Shown here: positions 33,735 to 42,530 of the stretch, one piece after another
Layout: each line of letters begins with the position of its first letter
Numbering within the stretch: position 1 is the stretch's first letter
DNA from: Chloroflexota bacterium
GTDB taxonomy: Bacteria > Chloroflexota > Limnocylindria > Limnocylindrales > CSP1-4
NCBI GenBank assembly: GCA_919901745.1
Contig: CAKKPP010000014.1
Span: forward strand, 47,888 to 107,116
Direction: 5' to 3'
Length of the DNA stretch: 59,229 nt
Program-made: the position numbers and the translations under genes
The notes under the pieces: model-generated
Told to the model about the DNA's origin: nothing
What the model saw: only the letters and a program-made list of their open reading frames with translations
Database searches by the model: none

Positions 33735-35063
33735 ATGACGACGCCCACCGCCGGCCTGAGTGACGGCCGCCCGACCGACACGCTGCCCGTCTCGCAGCTC
33801 CTCCGGATGACCCTCTACTGGTTCGGCCTGTCGTCGATCTTCATCGCGGTCGACACGATCCTCGGCGGGCGGCTCGAGTACCAGGCGCTCGTTCCGGCGG
33901 GCGAGGAGGGCCGGGCCCTGGTCGCGATGACCGTCGGGGGTGCCCTCGTGGCCGTCCTCGTCCAGCCCACCGTCGGCTCGATCAGCGACTACACGATCAG
34001 CCGCTGGGGGCGCCGGAAGCCGTACATCCTCATCGGGTCGCTCCTCGATGTCGTCTTCCTGTTCGGGGTGGCGAGTTCGAACACCGTCGTTTCGATCGCC
34101 GCCTTCGTCATCCTCCTCCAGTTCAGTTCGAATTTCGCGCAGGGGCCGTTCCAGGGTTACGTCCCCGACCTCGTTCCGGCCCACCAGGTGGGCCTCGCCA
34201 GTGGACTGGTCGGCCTCATGCAGGTGCTCGGGAACATCACGGGCGCCATCGTCGCGTCCGTGGCCGTTGCGACAAACCAGTTCTTCCTGGGCACGATCGC
34301 CGTCGGAATCATCGAGCTCTTGACGATGATCAGCGTGTTCCTCTGGGTCAACGAGGGACGGGTGGCCAAGGACCGGGCGGGCCGATCCTGGCTCTCGGTC
34401 GCCGCCGAAGCGTGGGGCCTCGACATCCTCAAGGAGCGAAGCTTCATCTGGCTCGTCACATCGCGACTCGCGTTCCTGATGGCCACGAACATGCTCATCA
34501 AGCTCGCGATCTTCTACCTGTCCCGTTCCCACGGGCTCGATCAGGAGGAGGCCGGGGGGACGTTGACGATCATCCTCGGCTTCACCGCCCTCGGGACGAT
34601 CGTCGCGGTCCTGCCGTCTGCCCGCCTCTCCGACCGGGTCGGACGGAAACGCGTGATCTACGCAAGCTGCGCGATCGGCGCCCTCGGACTGGGGATCGTC
34701 GCCGTCGCGCCGTCGATCCCGGTCGCGCTGGTCGGCGTCGTGATCTACGGCCTCGCCACGGGCTCGTTCCTGGCCGTCGACTGGGCGCTCATGACCGACA
34801 TCATCCCGAAGGCCTCGTCCGGGAGGTTCATGGGGATCAGCAACGTGGCCACGGCCTCGGCGGGGGTGATCGCGCTGGCGACCGGCGGAACGCTGATGGA
34901 CATCATCGGCGGTCCCGAACGGCTGGGCAGTGGACCGCGTGCGGCGCTGGCCCTCGGTGTGGCGCTGTTCGTGGTCGCTGCGATCCTCCTGCGCCCGGTC
35001 GACGAGCGGCGCCGCGAGGAGGGGTTGCCTGACGTTGGTGCCGTTTCGTCCGGGGTTGCCTGA
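33735..35063 (+). CDS. MFS transporter, SLC45/GPH sugar-transporter-like
   Basis: 442 aa, 12 hydrophobic segments. ISDYTISRWGRRKPYILIG and VGRKRVIY are the paired loop-2-3 and loop-8-9 motifs; the RWGRRKPY form is typical of sucrose/GPH-type carriers. MTDIIPKASSGRFMGISNVA is a family mark in the second half. Substrate unknown; a sugar or glycoside is likely. Confidence 0.82.
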   Translation: MTTPTAGLSDGRPTDTLPVSQLLRMTLYWFGLSSIFIAVDTILGGRLEYQALVPAGEEGRALVAMTVGGALVAVLVQPTVGSISDYTISRWGRRKPYILIGSLLDVVFLFGVASSNTVVSIAAFVILLQFSSNFAQGPFQGYVPDLVPAHQVGLASGLVGLMQVLGNITGAIVASVAVATNQFFLGTIAVGIIELLTMISVFLWVNEGRVAKDRAGRSWLSVAAEAWGLDILKERSFIWLVTSRLAFLMATNMLIKLAIFYLSRSHGLDQEEAGGTLTIILGFTALGTIVAVLPSARLSDRVGRKRVIYASCAIGALGLGIVAVAPSIPVALVGVVIYGLATGSFLAVDWALMTDIIPKASSGRFMGISNVATASAGVIALATGGTLMDIIGGPERLGSGPRAALALGVALFVVAAILLRPVDERRREEGLPDVGAVSSGVA

Positions 35064-35420
35064 CCCAGCAAGCGATCGCGGTCAGCCGCCGTCGCCGTTC
35101 ATCCGGGATCTCAGGGGCGACCGTGTCTGCCAGTCAACACCGACGGGTCGAGTCGCCTGGCGTCGGGGCTGAGCGGATCACGAAGTGCCGACGGGTCGCC
35201 CCGAGTGAGTTCCGGTGACTCCGGGACACGAATCGAGGCGCGAGGCACGCCGACGGGGAGAGACATCCATCCGTTGCCAGCACACGGCGCGTCCGTGTTG
35301 ACTCCGAGTCACCGCGGCAGGCCGCAGGAAGCCTGGAGTTGGGGGAGTGCGCGGAGCGTGGAACGGTGCCGTGGCTGCGGCGGCCGTGGCTGCTCCGGCC
35401 GAGGGTCCGGGCGCTCGGGC
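35064..35420. other. Non-coding upstream region of cphB with shared sequence elements
   Basis: No supportable gene. It holds TGTCTGCCAGTCAACA (35124-35139), 15 of 16 bases identical to 202-217 upstream of aceB, and the palindrome TGACTC-C-GAGTCA (35299-35311), like the one at 283-299. TGTTGACT is common to the palindrome region and to the reverse strand of the 16-mer. These are candidate binding sites for one regulator (inference). Confidence 0.5.
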
Positions 35421-35426
35421 TATACT
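35421..35426 (+). promoter_or_regulatory. -10 element TATACT of cphB
   Basis: Ends 10 nt before the GTG at 35437, which decides that start over the upstream ATG at 35347. Confidence 0.5.
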
Positions 35427-35436
35427 CCCGCCCACT

Positions 35437-36276
35437 GTGGGCGACGGCACGGTCATCATCATCGGCGGTGCTGAGGACAAGGTCCGGGATCGGGTCATCC
35501 TCAGCCGGTTCGTGTCGCTCGCCGGTGGCGAAGATGCGAGGATCGCGGTCATCTCGACGGCGTCGTCGCTTGGGCCGGAGGCCGGCGCTCGGTACACCGA
35601 GATCTTCGGCCACCTCGGGGTCAAGACGATCCGCACGATCCACGCGATGACCCGGCCCCAGGCGAACGACGAGGCGACGGGCCACGCCTTGAGTGACGTA
35701 ACCGGGATCTTCTTGACGGGCGGCAATCAGCTCCGCCTGTCGTCGACGATCGGCGGGACGCGTCTCGCCTCGGCCGTCCTGGAGCGGTTCCAGCACGGCG
35801 CCGTGGTGGCCGGTACGTCGGCCGGGGCGTCGGCGATGAGCTCGCACATGATCGCCTTCGGCTCGTCCGGCGCCACGCCCAAGCACCGGATGGCGACGAT
35901 CGCGGCAGGGCTCGGGGTGCTGCCGGGCGTCATCATCGACCAGCACTTCCAGCAGCGGAACCGGCTCGGCCGGCTCCTGTCGCTCATTGCCTCGAACCCG
36001 AGCCTGCTCGGCCTTGGCGTGGACGAGGACACCGCCGGGATCGTGGGACCCGACCATGTCATGGAGGTGGTCGGGAGGGGGAGTGTCACCGTGATCGATG
36101 GCGCCGGATCGGACACGGACGCCTGGGAGATCAAGGGTCACAAGCCCCTGATGATCAGCGGGGTCGTCCTTCACTCGCTGCCCAGCGGCTATCGCTTCGA
36201 CCTTGCGCGGCGGGTCCGCGTGGCCACAACGTCGCTCCACGCCCTTCCCGGCGGCGAGGCCGCCGCGTCCAGCTGA
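35437..36276 (+). CDS. cphB: Cyanophycinase
   Basis: 279 aa from the GTG after TATACT, the usual length. A serine peptidase that releases beta-Asp-Arg dipeptides from cyanophycin. Marks: VIIIGGAEDK, IAVISTASSLG, IFLTGGNQLRL, the nucleophile elbow GTSAGASAM (catalytic Ser), HRMATIAAGLGVLPGVIIDQ and LGVDEDTA. It precedes cphA by 31 nt on the same strand, so synthesis and breakdown are co-expressed, as in most cyanophycin operons. Confidence 0.95.
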   Translation: MGDGTVIIIGGAEDKVRDRVILSRFVSLAGGEDARIAVISTASSLGPEAGARYTEIFGHLGVKTIRTIHAMTRPQANDEATGHALSDVTGIFLTGGNQLRLSSTIGGTRLASAVLERFQHGAVVAGTSAGASAMSSHMIAFGSSGATPKHRMATIAAGLGVLPGVIIDQHFQQRNRLGRLLSLIASNPSLLGLGVDEDTAGIVGPDHVMEVVGRGSVTVIDGAGSDTDAWEIKGHKPLMISGVVLHSLPSGYRFDLARRVRVATTSLHALPGGEAAASS

Positions 36277-36307
36277 CCGGCCGATTCGGCGCACAGAGGG
36301 AGACCAC

Positions 36308-39178
36308 GTGGCCCAGACGGCACCCGCCCCGAAGCGCAAGCGGCCGGCCCCGGCGAGCGTGAGCGCGCCGCGAGCCGCGCGTCGGACGGCGACCCCGCGT
36401 GGACTCAAGCCCCAACCCACCCTCCGGATCCTGGAAACCCGCGTCCTGCGCGGCGCCAACTACTGGGCCCGCGAACCCGTGGTGCGGATGGTCGTCGACC
36501 TCGGCGTCCTCGAACACTTTCCATCGAACAAGATTCCGGGCTTCGTGGAAGCGCTCGAGCAGTGCCTCCCGACTCTCGACGACCACGCCTGCTCGCTGGG
36601 GCGGCGCGGCGGCTTCCTGACCCGCCTTCGCGACGGGACGTGGACGGGGCACATCGCCGAGCACATCGCCCTGGAGCTCCAGAACCTGGCCGGGACCGAC
36701 GTCCGGCACGGCAAGACCCGCTCGACCGGGGTCGACGGCCAGTACAACGTCATCTACGAGTATCGCGAGGAGGCCGTCGGCATCGAAGCCGGCAAGATGG
36801 CCGTGGCCCTCGTCAATCATCTCGTCGCCCCCGACGACGAGGCGTACGCCTTCGACTTCATGGCGGAGCTCGAGCGGCTCATCCGCCTTGCCGAGAAGCA
36901 GGCCTTCGGCCCGTCGACCCAGGCGCTCATCGACGAGGCGATCAGTCGCGACATCCCGTACATCCGACTCGACCGTCACTCGCTCGTGCAGCTGGGGCTC
37001 GGCGTCCACCAGCAGCGGATCCGGGCGACGATGACCTCCAAGACCTCGGGGATCGCGGTCGATGTCGCCTCCGACAAGAGCCTGACCAACCGGCTCCTTG
37101 ACTCGGCGGGCCTGCCCGTACCCAGGGCGGACCTCGTCGACTCCGAGGACGGCGCCGTGGCCGCCGCGCGCAGGATCGGCTACCCGTGCGTGATCAAGCC
37201 CCTCGACGGCAATCACGGACGGGGCGTGCACCTCGACCTCCAGTCCGACGACGAGGTGCGTGCGGCGTTCCCGGATGCCCGCCGCCAGAGTCGATCCGGG
37301 GACATCGTCGTCGAGTCGTACATCACGGGCAACGACTATCGCTGCCTGGTCATCGGCGGCAAGGTCGCCGCGATCGCCGAACGCGTCCCGGCATCGGTGG
37401 TCGGCGACGGCGAGCAGACCGTCCGGACGCTCGTGGAGGCGGCCAATGCCGACCCGCGGCGGGGGATCGGTCACGAGAAGGTCCTGACCCGGATCGCCCT
37501 CGATGCGGCGGCGGAAGCGCTCGTGCGAGAGCAGGGCCTCGGCCTCGATGACGTCCCGGAGGCGGGCAGGCGGGTCAAGCTGGCGCTGACCGGCAACATG
37601 TCGACGGGCGGAACGTCCATCGACCGGACGATCGAAGCGCACCCCGACAACGTCGAGATCGCCGAGACGGCGGCACGGATCGTGGGCCTCGACGTGGCCG
37701 GCATCGACTTCATCTGTCCGGACATCGCCACGCCCGTGCGGGAGACCGGCGGCGGGATCGTCGAGGTCAACGCGGCGCCCGGGTTCCGGATGCACACCCA
37801 CCCGACCGAGGGCGAGCCGCAGTACGTCGCGAAGCCCGTCATCGACCTGCTCTTCCCGGTCGGCACCGCCGCGCGGATCCCGATCCTGGCCGTCACCGGC
37901 ACGAACGGCAAGACGACGACCGTCCGGATGATCGCCCACATCCTGAAGCTCATGGGCCGGCGCGTCGGGATGACGTCGACCGACGGGATCGTGATCGACG
38001 GGCGGCTCATCAAGAAGGGCGACATGTCCGGCCCGAAATCGGCCCAGATGGTCCTCCAGAACCCGACCGTGGACACGGCGGTGTTCGAGGTGGCCCGCGG
38101 CGGCATCCTGCGCGAGGGCCTGGGCTACGACCGCAACGACGTGGCCGTGGTGACGAACGTCTCCGGCGATCACCTCGGTCTCGGGGGGATCAATTCGCTC
38201 GGCCAGCTGGCAAACGTGAAGGGGGTGGTCGTCGAAGCCGTGCCCCGCTCCGGGACCGCCGTCCTGAACGCGGACGACACGTACGTCGCCCGGATGGCCC
38301 GCCACTGCGCCGGGCGGGTCGTGCTGTTCTCGATGTCGACGACGAAGGGCGAGGACGGGTTCGATCGCGTCGACGGGCACACCGGCCGCGGTGGGGCGGC
38401 ATTCACGCTCGACAAGACCCCGCAGGGCGAGCTGGTGGTTCTGAAGCTGGGCTCGCGGACGATGCCGGTCCTGTACACGCACCTCATCCCGGCCACCTTC
38501 GGGGGTCGCGCCCGGATGAACGTGGCCAACGCCCTGGCCGCGGCTGCGGCGGCATGGGCAGCGGGTGCCCACCTCCACGACATTCGCCAGGGCCTGCGCA
38601 CGTTCTCGACATCGTTCTTCCAGGCACCGGGGCGGCTCAACATGCTCGAGGTGAACGGCGTCCGGGTGGTCATCGACTACTGCCACAACGTCGATGGCAT
38701 GCGCGCCCTGGCCGACTTCGTGGAGCGGATGATGGTCGACCCCGCGGCGCGCGGGCGGTCCGGCAACGGCACGTCGCGCGCGGGACGCGCCATCGGTGTC
38801 ATCGGCATCCCCGGCGATCGGCGCGACGACGACCAGCGCGACTACGGCGCGATCGCGGCCGGCGCCTTCGACGAGATCATCGTCCGCGAGGACAAGAACC
38901 TGCGCGGCCGGTCACCGGGTGAGACGGCCTCGAACGTCGTCGAAGGCGTGCGCCGTGCCCAATCCGAAGGACGCGCGCGCTCGACCCGCGCGGAGAAGGT
39001 GCTGGACGAGATGACGGCCGTTCGGGCCGCGCTCCGCCGGGCCAGCCAGGGCGATCTGGTCGTGGCGTGCGTCGACGATGCGGTGGGCGTCTATCGAACG
39101 GCGATGGCGGCGTCCGGGCCCGGCCACGCCAAGACGGCGTTCGCCGACCCCGGCGAACTGGGGGCTCCCGAGGGCTGA
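36308..39178 (+). CDS. cphA: Cyanophycin synthetase
   Basis: 956 aa from GTG with a GAGGGAG SD about 5 nt upstream. A 35-residue basic/Ala N-terminal tail precedes the N-domain (ILETRVLRGANYW to about 165). ATP-grasp follows (about 225-480; YPCVIKPLDGNHGRGVHL, GIDFICPD, VEVNAAPGFRMH), then the Mur-ligase-like domain (about 520-930) with P-loop GTNGKTTT (Lys535), GDHLGLGG and IDYCHNVDGMRAL. CphA polymerises Asp (ATP-grasp) and adds Arg to the side chain (Mur domain). All motifs appear intact. Confidence 0.96.
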   Translation: MAQTAPAPKRKRPAPASVSAPRAARRTATPRGLKPQPTLRILETRVLRGANYWAREPVVRMVVDLGVLEHFPSNKIPGFVEALEQCLPTLDDHACSLGRRGGFLTRLRDGTWTGHIAEHIALELQNLAGTDVRHGKTRSTGVDGQYNVIYEYREEAVGIEAGKMAVALVNHLVAPDDEAYAFDFMAELERLIRLAEKQAFGPSTQALIDEAISRDIPYIRLDRHSLVQLGLGVHQQRIRATMTSKTSGIAVDVASDKSLTNRLLDSAGLPVPRADLVDSEDGAVAAARRIGYPCVIKPLDGNHGRGVHLDLQSDDEVRAAFPDARRQSRSGDIVVESYITGNDYRCLVIGGKVAAIAERVPASVVGDGEQTVRTLVEAANADPRRGIGHEKVLTRIALDAAAEALVREQGLGLDDVPEAGRRVKLALTGNMSTGGTSIDRTIEAHPDNVEIAETAARIVGLDVAGIDFICPDIATPVRETGGGIVEVNAAPGFRMHTHPTEGEPQYVAKPVIDLLFPVGTAARIPILAVTGTNGKTTTVRMIAHILKLMGRRVGMTSTDGIVIDGRLIKKGDMSGPKSAQMVLQNPTVDTAVFEVARGGILREGLGYDRNDVAVVTNVSGDHLGLGGINSLGQLANVKGVVVEAVPRSGTAVLNADDTYVARMARHCAGRVVLFSMSTTKGEDGFDRVDGHTGRGGAAFTLDKTPQGELVVLKLGSRTMPVLYTHLIPATFGGRARMNVANALAAAAAAWAAGAHLHDIRQGLRTFSTSFFQAPGRLNMLEVNGVRVVIDYCHNVDGMRALADFVERMMVDPAARGRSGNGTSRAGRAIGVIGIPGDRRDDDQRDYGAIAAGAFDEIIVREDKNLRGRSPGETASNVVEGVRRAQSEGRARSTRAEKVLDEMTAVRAALRRASQGDLVVACVDDAVGVYRTAMAASGPGHAKTAFADPGELGAPEG

Positions 39179-39233
39179 CCTGGCTCCGAGCTATCCGGCC
39201 CTGGCTCCGATCAGCCGCTGACCGGCTTCGGCG

Positions 39234-39332
39234 TCAGCCGCCGATCTTCAGGTTGCTGCTGACGACGCGGACCATCCCGACGATCTCGATGGCGGCGATC
39301 ACGACCAGCGCGAATCCGATGAGCATTTCCAT
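39234..39332 (-). CDS. 32-aa membrane micropeptide
   Basis: 32 aa: MEMLIGFALVVIAAIEIVG, then MVRVVSSNLKIGG. One TM helix with an internal Glu and a short basic tail. GGAGG (39343-39347) lies 10 nt upstream, a better SD than most genes here have. It lies between cphA (convergent) and the CphA-like ligase, downstream of the latter on the same strand. Function unknown; expression is inferred only from the SD and the clean hydrophobic helix. Confidence 0.5.
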   Translation of the reverse strand: MEMLIGFALVVIAAIEIVGMVRVVSSNLKIGG

Positions 39333-39431
39333 GTGTTCTCGACCTCCAAGCCTCCACGCCATCGGGATGCCCCGTGGCCGTCCCGCGGATCATGACCGTG
39401 CGCGGGCTACTTCCGCAAGGGGTGTTTCGCG

Positions 39432-41186
39432 TCAGATGCTCGTACGACCGCGCAGCCGCGGAACGAGTCGGAGCAGATCATTGGGCGCTTCGATGGCCCG
39501 GGCGCCGAGCCGATCGAGGAGTTCGAAGACGGCGTCGCGCTCCGCATGGCACATCAGCACGACGACGCGCGCCGTCTCGGGGCGCTCGCCGGCGGCCGTC
39601 GCCGCCCCATTCAATTCAGCGCGCAGGGCGGCGGTCTCGGACTCGTACACGGGGACGTCGCTCGGGCGACCGCCGCCCGAGCGCACGCCGGCGAGCAGCT
39701 CTCCGATCATCGATTCGCGGGTCCGGCCGCGCAGGTAATCGAGCGTCTCCTTGATCACGACGCGCTGGGCGCGCTGTGCCGCGATCCGGCCGATCCCGCG
39801 GAGCGTGTCGTCGGGACGATCGCCGGCGGTGCCGATGATGATCGTGATCGGCGCGGTCCGGCCGGCGCTCCCGCCGGCAATCCCGGCGGCGACGTCGAGC
39901 ACCGCGCTGACGCCGGCCTCGTTGTGGGCGAAGTCGACGATGACGACCCGCGCGCCGAGCCGGAACAGGTTGAGCCGACCCGGCGAGCGTTCCGTCGACG
40001 GCCGGAAATCGCGCAGTCCGTCGCGCACCTGCTCGAGGGTCGCGCCCATTGCCCGGGCGCCGCCGACGGCCGCCAGCGCGTTCGCGACGTTGTGCCGGGC
40101 GAGGCCGCCGAGGGTGACCGGGACCTGGGCCACCTCGACGATGCGGCGATCTCGCCCGCCGTCATGCTCGATGATCCAGCCGTCACGCAGGAGATAGGCA
40201 CGCCCACCGCCTGCCACGTGGCGCCCGACACGCGCCGGGGTGCGCGCCGCGAGCGAGAAGAACGCGACCTGAGCCCGCACGGTGCGAGCCACGGCGGCCA
40301 CGAACGGGTCGTCGGCGTTGAGGATGACCCATCCCTCCGGACGGGTCATCCGGCAGATCGTGGCCTTGACCTCGGCCAGCTCGGGCAACGTGTGGATCCC
40401 GTGCAGATCGAGGTGATCGGAGGTCACGTTCGTGAGGATGCTCGCATCGTTGGACTCGTAGCCGATTCCGCGCATCACGATCCCGCCGCGCGCCGTCTCG
40501 AGCACCGCGACGTCCAGGTCCGCCCGGCCGAGGATCTGGGCGGCTCCGCCGGGTCCGGTCCAGTCGCCGGGATCGACCATCCGGCCATTGACGATGACGC
40601 CGTCCGACGTCGTGGTTCCAACCCGCAGGCCGGCCGTCGCCAGGATGTGGCTGACGATCCGCGTCGTGGTGCTCTTGCCGTTCGTCCCGCTGATCGAGAT
40701 CGTCGGCAGGAGGCGATCACTGTCGCGGATCCACGTCGGCGGCTGGGTTCGGGCGGCGCCGATCCGCGCCTGCCAACGGGCCAGCGAGCGCGCCTGGCCG
40801 CCGGTCAGGCGGGCGCGCCGGGCCGGCGATACGTTGCGATCGCCAAAGGTGAACGCTGCTTCCGCGATGGTACGGGCACGATCGGCGCCTTCCCACGGCC
40901 AGCTCACGATCCAGTGGCCCGGATCGGACGAGCGGTGGACCACGACGCCGGCGTTCCCCTCGCCGTGGTCGACCCGCAGCCGGCGCACCCAGGCGACCAG
41001 CCCGACGACCTCGAGCGGCCGATCGCGAGCCGCGACGGGAGCACCCAGTCGGACGCGCGCGTGCCGTCCGGGGATCCGCTGCCCGTACCACGTCCGGCGA
41101 CGCCCGATCGCGACCTCGAGCTTCACGGACGGCTCGAGCCGGTAGACGTTGGGGCCATCGAGCAGGCGGATCTCGACGAGTCGCAT
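39432..41186 (-). CDS. CphA-like Mur ligase lacking the ATP-grasp domain
   Basis: 584 aa from the ATG at 41186, fixed by TATCCT 8 nt upstream. Residues 1-150 resemble the CphA N-domain (IRLLDGPNVYRLEPSVKLEV; HWIVSWPWEGADRARTIAEA aligns with YNVIYEYREEAVGIEAGKMA of the neighbouring CphA). Next comes a full Mur-ligase domain: SISGTNGKSTTT (Lys171), LETARGGIVMRGIGY, NVTSDHLDLHGI, LNADDPFVAAVA, RHNVANALAA, SPGRLNLFRLG and VDFAHNEAG. The central ATP-grasp domain of CphA is absent. It probably ligates an amino acid to an acidic peptide; the substrate is unknown. Confidence 0.8.
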   Translation of the reverse strand: MRLVEIRLLDGPNVYRLEPSVKLEVAIGRRRTWYGQRIPGRHARVRLGAPVAARDRPLEVVGLVAWVRRLRVDHGEGNAGVVVHRSSDPGHWIVSWPWEGADRARTIAEAAFTFGDRNVSPARRARLTGGQARSLARWQARIGAARTQPPTWIRDSDRLLPTISISGTNGKSTTTRIVSHILATAGLRVGTTTSDGVIVNGRMVDPGDWTGPGGAAQILGRADLDVAVLETARGGIVMRGIGYESNDASILTNVTSDHLDLHGIHTLPELAEVKATICRMTRPEGWVILNADDPFVAAVARTVRAQVAFFSLAARTPARVGRHVAGGGRAYLLRDGWIIEHDGGRDRRIVEVAQVPVTLGGLARHNVANALAAVGGARAMGATLEQVRDGLRDFRPSTERSPGRLNLFRLGARVVIVDFAHNEAGVSAVLDVAAGIAGGSAGRTAPITIIIGTAGDRPDDTLRGIGRIAAQRAQRVVIKETLDYLRGRTRESMIGELLAGVRSGGGRPSDVPVYESETAALRAELNGAATAAGERPETARVVVLMCHAERDAVFELLDRLGARAIEAPNDLLRLVPRLRGRTSI

Positions 41187-41194
41187 CGTCGCGG

Positions 41195-41200
41195 AGGATA
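41195..41200 (-). promoter_or_regulatory. -10 element TATCCT of the CphA-like ligase gene
   Basis: Ends 8 nt before the ATG at 41186. Confidence 0.5.
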
Positions 41201-41264
41201 GCAAGCCAACCGGGCCGACTCGGGCTCCCGGCGCGTCGGCCTGCGAGACGCGACGGCGCGCGGC

Positions 41265-41270
41265 TAGACT
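41265..41270 (+). promoter_or_regulatory. -10 element TAGACT of the M20 peptidase gene
   Basis: Ends 6 nt before the ATG at 41277; divergent from the ligase promoter. Confidence 0.5.
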
Positions 41271-41276
41271 TCCCCG

Positions 41277-42530
41277 ATGGGCGGTCCATCGAGACCCGGG
41301 AGCATGGTCGCCGCCGACGAGCTGGCAGAGCTCCTGGCGTCGGTTCGCGATTCGCTGCCCGCATATCTCGAGGATCTGCGCCGGTTCGTCGATATCGATT
41401 GCGGCAGCTACACGCCGGCCGGTGTCGACCAGATCGGCCGCTGGACGGGAGAGGCGCTGGCGGCCCTGGGCGGTCGGATCGAGGTCCGGCCCGATCCGAC
41501 GGGGCGTCTCGGCGCGACCGTCATGGCGACGTTCGAGGGACGTCCCGGGGCCGGGCCACGGATCCTGCTCATCGGGCACATGGACACCGTGTTCGAGGCC
41601 GGGACGGCGGCCGAACGGCCGTTCCGGATCGAGGACGGCATCGCCACCGGGCCCGGGGTCACCGACATGAAGAGTGGCCTCCTCGCCGGGATCTACGCCC
41701 TGGCCGCGTTGCGCGGCGTGGCCGGCGGATCGATCGCCGATCTGCCGTTCGAACGGATCGTGTTCGTCGCCAACCCGGACGAAGAGATCGGATCGCCGAC
41801 CTCGACGCCGCACATCCGGGAGGTGGCCGCGACGACGGACGCCTGCTTCGTGCTCGAGTGTGCCCGCGCCAACGGCGACTTCGTGTCGGCTCGAAAGGGC
41901 ATGGCGGATCTCCGCCTTGACATCCAGGGGCGCGCCGCGCACGCGGGTGTCGAGCCCGAGAAGGGTCGGAGCGCCGTTCTGGCCGGCGCTCACCTGGTGA
42001 CCGCGATCCACGATCTGAACGGCCGCTGGCCGGGCGTGACCGCGAACGTCGGCGTGTTCAAGGCCGGGACGCGGCCCAATATCGTGGCCGACCGGGCGAC
42101 CCTCGAGGTCGACGTGCGAGCGGTCGCGGGGGCGGACCTCGACGCGGCGATCGCGGCCGTCGAGGCGCTGGCCGCCGACCCCGTCGTCGCGGACGTGACG
42201 GTCACGGTCGAGACCATGAACAGCTGGCGCCCAATGGAGAAGCTGGATCGATCCTCGCGCCTCGTCGAGCAGGTTGTGGCGACGGCCGCGCGGCTCGGCT
42301 TCGCCACGAGCGACGCATCGACGGGTGGTGCCTCCGACGCCAATACCACGTCGGGGATGGGGGTTCCGTCGATCGACGGACTCGGTCCGATCGGTGGCAA
42401 CGATCACGCCCCCGGCGAGTACCTGCTGGTCGACTCGATCGTCCCACGCACGACGTTGCTTGCGGCGCTCCTGCTCGAAGTCGCGCGCGATCCGGTCGTT
42501 GCCGGTTGGCGTGCGGACGGCGGACGCTGA
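41277..42530 (+). CDS. M20-family metallopeptidase, glutamate carboxypeptidase-like
   Basis: 417 aa. Zinc-site marks: LLIGHMDTVFEAG (His, Asp), GPGVTDMKSG (bridging Asp), VANPDEEIGS (Glu-Glu), VLECARANGDFVSARKG, the dimerisation lid RAAHAGVEPEKGRSA, and GPIGGNDHAPGEY near the C-terminus (His). This fits the carboxypeptidase G2/ArgE group, which removes C-terminal acidic or basic residues. Next to the cyanophycin genes it could process beta-Asp-Arg or a related peptide (inference). It is divergent from the CphA-like ligase and coupled to RidA by TGATG. Confidence 0.88.
   Translation: MGGPSRPGSMVAADELAELLASVRDSLPAYLEDLRRFVDIDCGSYTPAGVDQIGRWTGEALAALGGRIEVRPDPTGRLGATVMATFEGRPGAGPRILLIGHMDTVFEAGTAAERPFRIEDGIATGPGVTDMKSGLLAGIYALAALRGVAGGSIADLPFERIVFVANPDEEIGSPTSTPHIREVAATTDACFVLECARANGDFVSARKGMADLRLDIQGRAAHAGVEPEKGRSAVLAGAHLVTAIHDLNGRWPGVTANVGVFKAGTRPNIVADRATLEVDVRAVAGADLDAAIAAVEALAADPVVADVTVTVETMNSWRPMEKLDRSSRLVEQVVATAARLGFATSDASTGGASDANTTSGMGVPSIDGLGPIGGNDHAPGEYLLVDSIVPRTTLLAALLLEVARDPVVAGWRADGGR

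Noticed and set aside
35347..35436. Longer cyanophycinase N-terminus from ATG 35347
   Set aside because: Ala/Pro-rich extension absent from the family; TATACT at 35421 points to GTG 35437.
36155..38686. 843-codon minus-strand frame opposite cphA
   Set aside because: Antisense shadow of cphA with Asp/His/Arg-rich sequence and no family pattern.
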